Shown: piece by piece, positions 55,850-64,000 of the stretch
How the letters are laid out: the number at the start of each line of letters is the position of its first letter
How positions within the stretch are numbered: the first letter of the stretch is position 1
DNA from: Epiperipatus broadwayi
Taxonomy: Eukaryota; Onychophora; Udeonychophora; Euonychophora; Peripatidae
Direction: 5' to 3'
DNA: 64,000 nucleotides
NCBI GenBank assembly: GCA_028023455.1
Contig: JAQFVV010000021.1
Span: forward strand, 5,606,853-5,670,852
Notes under the pieces: model-generated
Database searches by the model: none
What the model was told of the DNA's origin: nothing
What the model saw: only the letters and a program-made list of their open reading frames with translations
Program-made: the position numbers and the translations under genes

Positions 55850-56142
55850 ACTGAACTGAGTTCAGATTTATATGACTATACAAGGGTATGAGCTTGGATT
55901 GAAAACATTGTGTTTTCACTCATAGCTTTATAGTTAACTAAATAGATAAAAGGTGACTGAGATCTTAAAATTTAAGTGTAAAGCCTTCAGATCCAAGGCT
56001 CTGCACTGATGAAAGCAGCAAGCTAAAAACTAGTCTGAGCAGGCATTAGACAAAGATTTTATGCACAAACCTTCTTGCATCCATTGATTACTAAGACTTG
56101 CACTAGATGGCACTACTACATGTAGAGTTTGCTACTGTTTAA
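55850..56142 (+). mobile_element. Hammerhead repeat family B copy
   Basis: The order is 'gaactgagttcagatttatatgac', 'ttggattgaaaacattgtgttttcactcatagctttatag', 'gcagatccaaggctctgcactgatgaaagcagcaagctaaaaactagtctgagcagg', 'gattttatgcacaaaccttcttgcatccattgattact', 'gagtttgctactgttt'. The ribozyme region has CTGATGA and ACTAGTC, but GAAA is AAAA and stem II is altered. The leading part also resembles family A near 8825-8880, which links A and B. Confidence 0.75.
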
Positions 56143-56149
56143 TTCCATC

Positions 56150-56735
56150 ACAACTGTAAATTTGCTTATCTTTCCACTATCTTCTCAGAAAGATAGCACA
56201 AATTATTTAGAAGTTCTCATTGACTATTTAGTGATTCAACATCTTCAAGAAATTATTATATTTTTTATTACCAATCCTTTGGTTACCAAATAAAGTCTTT
56301 GAGTCCTGGTTATTAAATACTGTGACAATGTTTAGGTTAAATGAATAAATATTTTCATTATTTGTTTTATCAAGTAATTATCTTTCTAAAGAATGTTTAT
56401 GATAATTCAGTAACATCTATGAAAATAGTTGAAGAAATTGGAAGCTTTAGAAAAGTACAAAATACTAAACTTATTGATCACATGTCTAGTAATAATAATA
56501 ACTTCTTATTATCATCGTTTAAAGGCAAGGTCTTGTTGTTGCAGCCACATCATCCTACCTTCAGTGATTTGTTTCATATCCATGTAATAACTATGGTCAA
56601 ATAAATGATAGAAAAGAAATTCAGTTCATGAAATGAGATGTTAGATAAATGATACAGTAGTCAGTGAAGATGAAAATACAATAAAATCCATATTAGAACA
56701 CTTAAATTAAAAAGCAAAGAGATATGTTTTACAGA
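56150..56735. other. No gene recognised
   Basis: The frame at 56341-56604 (87 codons) has no recognisable domain. Confidence 0.35.
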
Positions 56736-56739
56736 TAAA

Positions 56740-57275
56740 CCCCGCTAAGCCAAAGACATGACTGAGGAAAAAAAGTAAACGAGAAGAAAAATCAAAAGTA
56801 ATGGAATACTATATGATGATGTAAAAAATGTTGATTATGTCAGAAATAATATTACCAGTGATCATGATGTAAAAAGCAACCAATTAGGATTAACCAAAGC
56901 AAGAACATGTTTATAAGCTGCAGATAGGATTTGAAAAAGCAGAGACATAGCACTACAGATCAAATTAGATGTATGGACATGTATGTATATTAGAATATTA
57001 TATGATTGTGAAATATAAGCAATGAAAAAACATTCTATCAGAAAAATCTTGTTATTTGGGGGAAAAAATCTACAGAAAATTATTGAAAAGTGATTGGACA
57101 TACAAAATTTCCAATGAAAAATTATATAAAAATGTAAATTGTAGGAAAACGTTGGAGAAAATGTTTAAAAAAGACATATTTAGAGTGACTAATGATTTAA
57201 AAGTAAAAATCTTCATTGGGTTTATCCGTATTTTATGGGGAAGATCCACAGACTATGGATAAAAGATATTAAAGA
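56740..57275 (+). pseudogene. Degenerate LINE post-RT region
   Basis: Translated pieces follow the pattern after the RT of many LINEs: 'VKNVDYVRNNITSDHDVKSN' (in place of ...YLG..I..D), 'LGLTKARTCL', 'IRILYDCEI' (in place of LLYGCE.W), then the open frame 57056-57262 with 'IYRKLLKSDWTYKISNEKLY' and a stretch ending 'ILWGRSTDYG'. Several stops and shifts. It is a different family from the RTE and the CCHC LINE above. Confidence 0.5.
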
Positions 57276-57359
57276 ATGACGATAAGCTAATTTGCATTGT
57301 TCAGCATTCTTGCAAGGAGTTGACAAAATTGAAAAGGTTGTTGAAGAAAGTGAATATGC

Positions 57360-57800
57360 ATTCATTTAATATAGATTTGAGTGCATATATATGTCAATGT
57401 GCTCTTTTCTTTCTTTCATTTATCTTTGTATATTCATTCAATATAGATTTTAATACATATATATGTTAATGTGTCCCTTTTCAATTATCTTTTTGTATTC
57501 ATTCAATATAAATTTTGTTTTTTGATAAATTTGAGGATATATATATATGTCAATGTGTTCTTTTTTCTCTTTCATTAATCTGTTTGTTTTCATTCAATAT
57601 AGATGTGAGTACATATATATGCCAATGTGTTCTTTTTTCTCTTTCAAATTCTTTTTGTATTCATTCAATATAGACTTGAATACATATATGTCAATGTGCT
57701 CTTTTCTCTCATCCAATTATCTTTTTGTATTCATTCAATATAGATTTGAGTACACATATATATGTCAATGTGCTCTTTTTTCTCTTTCATTTCTCTGTTT
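57360..57800. repeat. Minisatellite, ~78-bp period, about six units
   Basis: The unit is 'attcattcaatatagatttgagtacatatatatgtcaatgtgctcttttttctctttcaattatctttttgt'. Starts of 'ttcattcaatata' are near 57360, 57432, 57500, 57593, 57661 and 57738. Spacing varies from 68 to 93 bp. The repeated MCSFFSF frame is a translation of the repeat. Confidence 0.9.
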
Positions 57801-57804
57801 ATAT

Positions 57805-58790
57805 TCTATTAATTTATTATTTTTCAATGCATTAATGTGCATAACTTTTAATCTGAATTGTTTCAGTAGGTGTACACAAATATGAGAGATATAATCAATA
57901 GATGGAAAAAATGATAGAATCTCGGGTTTGAATTAATATTTACTAATTATGAGATCGCAAAAAAGTGTCGTATCTAAACTGAGTTGTTTTTTTTTTTACT
58001 TTTTTCTCATGATTAATAGTTCCATTTCACTTACCAAATCGGTTTTCTTTAATTTTTTCAGCTAGGAATAGATCCAATAATTTTTAGTTTTATTATTAAC
58101 CATTTACTAATGCACTACTCAGATGATTGAGAATTAAGCCAGGTGGATATAAAATTTAAAATTTCTGAATAGATCCTCAACTGACTTTTTATGATTTATA
58201 AATAAACACTTTAGCATTCAAACAACTTTAAACTTCGAAACAATTATCTTTAAAAACTTCCAAACAATTAGCCATTTTATAAATAAATAATGTCATTATT
58301 TCTGTCACAGGATATAAATCTCTCATTTAAAAAATATTTAAATGCTACTCTATTTTTCTAAAGGGTTTAATAATTACATTTGTTAATTCAAAGATCATTT
58401 TATAATCCATTTCTGCTTTGAAAATTTATTTAACTCCTATGTAATCTTCCTTCTTTCATTTGCAATTATTCTATCTACAGATATATTGATTGTATCGGTA
58501 ATACTATAATCATTCTTAAATTTAAAATATGTTTATATAATTCATTAGATTTATAAGTTTTTCCTTTTTTAAAAAAAGAGGTTAGGTGGAAAGGTTAAAA
58601 TCACTTATAATCAACACTTTAATGTTTATATTACACTTATCATTTAATAGTATATATAAGCGCTTTAACACGCTGAAGAAGAAGCTGTCAGTAGCAACAA
58701 AAACAATTAAATTAAATTAATCTAGGCCTAGTACTTTCGAGGTTTCCCCCTCATATTCTTGGCCAAAACAGATTATAAACTATTGCTGTA
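57805..58790. other. No gene recognised
   Basis: AT-rich. 'acgctgaagaagaagctgtcagtagcaac' (58670-58700) resembles a decayed GAAAC-stem motif but cannot be assigned. Confidence 0.35.
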
Positions 58791-58794
58791 ATAT

Positions 58795-59055
58795 TACTAC
58801 TTTGAGCGCAATTTGAAAATTATAATTGCAATTTATCTGTATGTTTAAAGAGGTTTATTTAAACTTCTTTGTAACAATAATTTCAATCTCTGTGGTTAAG
58901 TTGCAATCTTTAGTGTCTATATAAATATATTGGAACATTAATAAAGGTGGGATTCCATCTTTATTGTTAAAAAGAAGTTGCCTTGACAATAGTTTGAAAT
59001 TGTTGATTGTTATTCATAGTGGAATTGTCTAAGTGGTGATTGGTTTTTAATATAT
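58795..59055 (-). repeat. 350-bp repeat family, partial unit, minus sense
   Basis: It reads 'actttgagcgcaatttgaaaattataattgca', 'gtttaaagaggtttatttaaacttctttgtaac', 'aatctctgtggttaagttgcaatc', 'attcatagtggaattgtctaagtggtgattgg'. It ends at a TA run (59052-59061). Confidence 0.85.
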
Positions 59056-59059
59056 ATAT

Positions 59060-60210
59060 ATCTTAAATTAGATGTGCAGAATAGTAAATCGTGAACTGAG
59101 CATCATATGTCATATTAAAATAAAAAGTGTAATCATATAGCCATAGCTAACAGGCCTCATCAAACAAGTTTGAAACATGCTTTAGCCCATTTACCAAATA
59201 ATTTAAGTTGGTTAATTAAAGTGGCTTGAGGCTGGAAAGTTAAGCTTATGAGAAAAGTTCTCAACTATGTGAAAACCAATTTTTAAAAAGTCTGTCCTAG
59301 ATTTGGATTATACATGGATATCTAATCAGAAGGCCTAAAAGGTAAAGGTGTGCTAGGACTGGATTGCACCTATGTATATGGCACTTTCATCAGAAATGAA
59401 AACTGCATCACCATTAGTAATTTTTTTTTAGGTATTATGTGAAATGAGTCATATGATGAAAAAATGCATTATATTGTAATCACATTTTTTTCTTTGTGTT
59501 TAATGCATTAATAAACTTTATCCTGAGTATAATTCTTCTGGGACTTATCTCAACAGGTACAAATTTCTTCTAAGCTAGGTAATTAGTTATTGCACTTGGA
59601 AATCTCTAAATTCTACTAAAAACAACCTTTAAATAGCCCACTTGTGGACAAAATATATATTTAATCTCTTCTTAAAAGGAACAGTAAAAGAAAAAGAAGT
59701 CTGACCAAACTGAGAGTTTGATTTTTCCCCCATCTTTCTTTCAACTTCTAGCTAAGGAGATAAAGAAATATTTATCAACCAATCTTGGATGGTTAATATA
59801 GATGGCTAGAGTACGACTATCGTGGAAAAAAAAGCTCTCAAGCTATTGGAAAAATTTTAAGATTTGCTATATAGATGTACAATTGTTGAACTCAGGTAAC
59901 CCATTCATATATGTAGAGAATAATGTAATAATTATTTAGTTCTTGAATCCTTGAATAACTATGATTCGCCAAAGCTTTTCAAATGTTTGATGCTTCTGGT
60001 CATTTAATTTCCTATGACCAGTGTTTAATTTTTTTTAAAAGTATTATATCTTTGGTAAGATAATTTCTTTATTGACTTTATGTAAATAAGCATTTATTTT
60101 ATATAGCGCTATATTTAGAATTGTAATACATTAAATATCAGCCTTTTCAAGCTATTGTGCATGCGCTTTTTTATTGACTTTACAAAATTTATCAAAAAAC
60201 ATTTTCTGAA
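59060..60210. other. No gene recognised
   Basis: AT-rich sequence. It may include decayed 5' parts of the GIY-YIG element that follows, but no RT motif is visible. Confidence 0.35.
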
Positions 60211-60216
60211 AACTTC

Positions 60217-60525
60217 AGGACTTCATTTTTTAATTTGGCCATTTACAAAATCACATGCCCCCAAAATGGTTGCAGTGCGGCATATTATGGGGAAACACGT
60301 GCTGCAATAGCCATCAGGGTATCACAGCATCGATATTTATACAACAGAAATAGAATCAAATCTGATGGCAGCTATATTTTCAAATATCAAAAATTCACAG
60401 ACCACATATTTGAACCCTCTATAGCTGAAATGGTATGCTCTGAGCACAATGATGCCAAACACAAGTTTAATGAAGCATACTTCATTGCAAATGATCCCAA
60501 CACCATCAGTAGGAGAGATGCCTGA
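60217..60525 (+). pseudogene. GIY-YIG endonuclease fragment, Penelope-type
   Basis: The frame is open for about 97 codons with no ATG at its start, so it is a fragment. It reads 'AIYKITCPQNGCSAAYYGET' (GIY and YIG positions, here IYK and YYG), 'RAAIAIRVSQH' (the Arg-containing helix), 'FTDHIFEPSIAEMV' and 'KFNEAYFIANDPNTISRRDA' (Glu position in FNEAYFI). This endonuclease cuts target DNA in Penelope-like retroelements. It is clearly different from the copies at 44-47 kb (CPQNGC instead of CSCHK), so a second lineage is present. No RT lies upstream. Confidence 0.7.
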
Positions 60526-60529
60526 TTCT

Positions 60530-63500
60530 CCATTTCAAAAAATGGCCATCTAAGCTATTTGCATACATTTGCATATATCTTTATTAAAAAGATAACTACA
60601 ACAATCATTAGTATAAGCTATGAATATGGAAACATGAAGCTCCCAAAAGTGCTAAGCAATTATTAATTCGTAATATAGCTTCATGTATGTGCATTTCAAG
60701 CGCAATATATAATTACAAAACATAAGTGAAATAAATTAAAACTCAGTTATTACATAAATTAAAATAAAAAGATAATATTTAGGCTTGCTGTTGTTTATAT
60801 TTTAATTTGAACTTTGTTAAAAGAGTTCATATTGTTTTTTTTCTCCAAACTTTGACTATATACATTTTTATCATTTGTTATAAAGTCTAACTCAAATTTT
60901 GATGTCCATCATCATTATTATTAGTAAGTATGAGCTCAGCTAACAAAATGTAAAGCTATTGTTTCACCAATTCTCTTCACTTTTATCTATTCTTTGTCTA
61001 ATGTTAAAAATGCAAATTACTTCCATATTATACTTTTAATTGGCATCTATTCATATTTTATGAAGTCCTCCCCTTTTACTAATGCTTTGTGTAATATCAA
61101 AAAAGTTAATACATTCACTTTCAATCATCATTCATTCTATATTGTAATAGTATGGCAAAGAGGGGGCTAATACAAAAGAAACTGTGGTTACAAGGTCCCA
61201 CAGTTGGGAGCCAATTGTAACAGTATGGAAAAACAGATATGAAGCTGGGATAATGAAAATGATCATCATCAACCCAGTTCAATACAAAATATAAAATTAA
61301 ATATAAAAGAAATGAGTATGAAAGATCAGCACAGAACTAACTATAAGTTCACCAGCATTATACAAAAGTAATTATCATTCATCATCACCATGAATGATCA
61401 ATAATAAAAATAAATCAATAGTCAATCTTATGACTGGATTTGGAAGTGGTTCACTATAGACCAGGTTATTTTTTAGCCACTTAAACTAGGGAAGGAATAC
61501 ATACAATAATTATCTGGATGCACATGATTAGATGCTACTCCATCAAACAATAACAAGTCAAATAATGCCGAGATACTAAAAAATATCCTGACCCTCATCA
61601 ATGCTCTGATCACTTAGTATCATTAATGCACTGGCCAATTATAAGCTAAATTTCTAAAAAAAATAATAAATACAGTGAAATGTAGTACATGGACATTAAA
61701 GAATATTCCTTTTGCACCAACCAGGATCATCATCACCTGGATGTCCATGATACTAAACATAAACCTCTACTCCATATAACTTATGCACAATTCTAGTTCA
61801 GAAAGTAAGAACTCTATAAACTATTACTATGAGCAAGAGATAAATAAATAAATAAAGCAGCTTATTATAAATCACTTCAAATAATTCCTTTATAAGTAAA
61901 TATTTTTATTGGGATTATTAAAAGCAATCATAGAACATTAGGCTGTCATGAAATAAAAACACACACACTACAATTTATGAAACAGGAATTGGATAGAATA
62001 AAGATATTAAGACTACAAATATTTTTAAAACAATTATTTAATAATTAACTGATTAACAATAAACAAAAAAAAATGACATAATAGTATGAAATTTTATTCA
62101 TCCATATCATAAAAAAAATATATTTCCATAAAATTACATTAACCAATCAATAAATTTCTATTCACAAATTAACTTTCAATTCATTATTTCTTTAAAATAA
62201 TTAAGAATTGGAAAAATATTTTCAAAATCAAAGACAGCAACCTTTGATTTACTTAATTAACCCTTTGTTAAGTTTTTAGGGGAGGGGGGGATGAATGACA
62301 AGAGAAAAACATGTTTCCAAAAAACAAAAAAAAAAATTATAACAAATTAAATTTTGTAAAAACTATTTCATAATTTTGAGGGAAAAAATTGACTGGATTT
62401 AAAAATTTTTTTTTTTACAAATTAAAAATATTAACTTAATGAAAATATTTAAAATGATCAATTCTTACAAAAACAAAATCTTTTTTTATTCTACATGAAA
62501 ATTTAGTGTGCACACAAAAAATATCTTTAACCATGCTTTGATTTTTGTAGAGTCCTTCCCAATGATAATTTCCAGTTTTGTTCTTAAAGGCTTTTATATA
62601 TAAACATGATTAATTGGTCCTTTTTTGTTGTGCAGTAGTTCATTTTTAGGTTAACAACAAGTTTTATCCATTTTCTTTTACTAAATTTCCAGGCGAGACT
62701 AACACAGACAAAAAGATTCATGCTCTTGGTTGCAGACAAGGTTGCAAATTACTTTAGGGGTAACATCTCTACATTTTTATTCAAGTGAAGACAGGTTACG
62801 ATGGAGGAAGATGTATGTCTATCTTTCAGCTGAATTTAACATGTTTTTATTGTAGAAATCATTTTTATGACTAAACTCATGGGATGCTAAGATTGCTTAA
62901 AACTTCTATTACACTATGCTATAGTTTAATTAAAACTGCTTCTTTCTTCTTTAGTAATTGGATTAAGACTTGACTGCTCTCTTCAACAGCTAACATGAAT
63001 AATTTCTTGTCTTTTTCAGCAACTGGATTAAGACTTGACTATTTTCTTCAACCACTAGATAAGGAATATTTTTTCTACTAGACACTATGGTCTTCTGACT
63101 TATTCATATCCCTATTATTATTTTTCTAAAACAATATTATTTACAAGTCACAATCTGTCTCCAACATGATAGTTTTTTAAAACAGCCAATTAGATAATTT
63201 TTTATAAATACAATTGTTTAGCTATTTCCCTCCTTAATCATAGACACTGAAAAATGAGTCAAGAACTTAAATTAACATAAAATTCTTGGCATTCTTTTCA
63301 AATTAAAAAAATTCTTGCAAAAAACCCCAAGATAATTAGTTAATTGCACTGATAAAAAGAAAAGAAAAACATTTCTAATTAAAAATAAAATTTACAAAGT
63401 ATTAAATCATATTTTGTTTTTACTTTTTAAAAATACTCTTAAACATAAAACTTTATCTACTTTAAAATGTTAAAATTAATATTTATTAAATAATTAACAA

Positions 63501-64000
63501 ATAAGAGGTAAATTATTTTCTCTTAGTATATTTTCATAGTTTAAATTAAAACTACTAATTAATTATAATTACTAAAGTGAGAGTTAAGAAAAAACTTGTT
63601 TACATCTTCCTTATACAATCATTTATAACTTAGAATATTTCCATATTAAAATCATATTATTATTTAACACACTTTAATGTTTAAGAATTCTCTTGCTATC
63701 ATATTGGGACTTAAAATATTTACTTAATTGAAGACCCATTATAAAAATATGTATGGGAAAATGAAATATTTCTTCCATTACTTAAAGAATTCTAAACCTG
63801 AAGAACATGCATGTAACTATTTAATTATTTTTAATACAGCTATGTACCCAACTGGTTACAATATATATGGGCCAAACAATTCTAACTTCAGCTCCTATAT
63901 GTTCCTTTAAACATTTCTTCAGTGGAAGTTTGTGCATTCAACCAATTTTTATTAGTTTTCATGTCATGCTTTTTTAAATGTCTTCTTATTGCTTATTTCA
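60530..64000. other. No gene recognised
   Basis: AT-rich. At 61140-61230 'ttgggagccaattgtaacag' and a nearby near-repeat 'gtaatagtatgg/gtaacagtatgg' might be a remnant of an LTR element. At about 62950-63055 a direct duplication ('actggattaagacttgact' and 'attggattaagacttgact', 72 bp apart) stands out. G tract at about 62280-62290. The last frame (63728-63910) has no recognisable domain. Confidence 0.4.

Noticed and set aside
57547-57885. 112-codon frame with repeated MCSFFSF
   Set aside because: It is the translation of the 78-bp minisatellite.

Overview
The window looks like gene-poor nuclear DNA of an invertebrate animal. It is strongly AT-rich, with long (TA)n, (GATA)n, (CA)n and (ATT)n tracts, no long intact reading frames and no operon-like packing. 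It holds many decayed eukaryotic mobile elements: RTE-type and other non-LTR retrotransposons, Penelope-like elements with GIY-YIG endonuclease remnants, hAT-type non-autonomous transposons with 8-bp target duplications, and short tRNA-derived SINEs. I cannot name the species. A tRNA-Lys-like segment and the element mix fit several invertebrate groups. No complete host gene was found. The only host-coding candidate is one 122-nt exon-like segment at 39247-39368.

Layout. 1.9-4.2 kb: a broken RTE copy on the minus strand, with other DNA inserted in it and a SINE (17-bp target duplication) at its right edge. 4.35-5.03 kb: two long hairpins. 6.3-9.7 kb: two copies of a repeat family carrying a hammerhead ribozyme, and a ~100-bp-period minisatellite with a SINE in it. 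11.2-12.5 kb: a foldback repeat into which a SINE and a hAT element are inserted. 14.4-15.2 kb: another hAT element and a SINE. 20.3-24.5 kb: several copies of a second hammerhead family, one split by a 528-bp hAT element, then a hairpin repeat. 26.9-27.4 kb: a GATA microsatellite. 33.3-37.2 kb: a third hammerhead-bearing repeat, then the best RTE copy (endonuclease open, reverse transcriptase broken). 37.5-42.6 kb: tandem and foldback repeats, a truncated RTE tail, two SINEs and the exon candidate. 44.0-47.0 kb: two Penelope-like copies in inverted, head-to-head orientation, with a tRNA-Lys-like segment beside them. 47.1-49.2 kb: tandem repeats, an RTE tail and an inverted pair of hammerhead repeats. 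49.8-53.0 kb: two tails of another LINE family ending in CATCA repeats. 53.9-60.5 kb: a tRNA-Gly-like SINE, more repeats, a 78-bp-period minisatellite, a degenerate LINE and a third Penelope-type GIY-YIG fragment. 60.5-64 kb holds little that I recognise.

The most interesting result is that unrelated-looking repeats share one RNA architecture, the type I hammerhead ribozyme: CTGANGA, stem II, GAAA, a tiny self-complementary stem III, and a stem I made from both flanks. One copy (8976-9033) and one minus-strand copy (23144-23200) keep every core position I can check. Some stems differ between copies yet still pair. This fits animal retrozymes or Penelope-associated hammerheads. In this window they sit in inverted or tandem arrangements close to Penelope-like elements that could, by inference, supply the enzyme.
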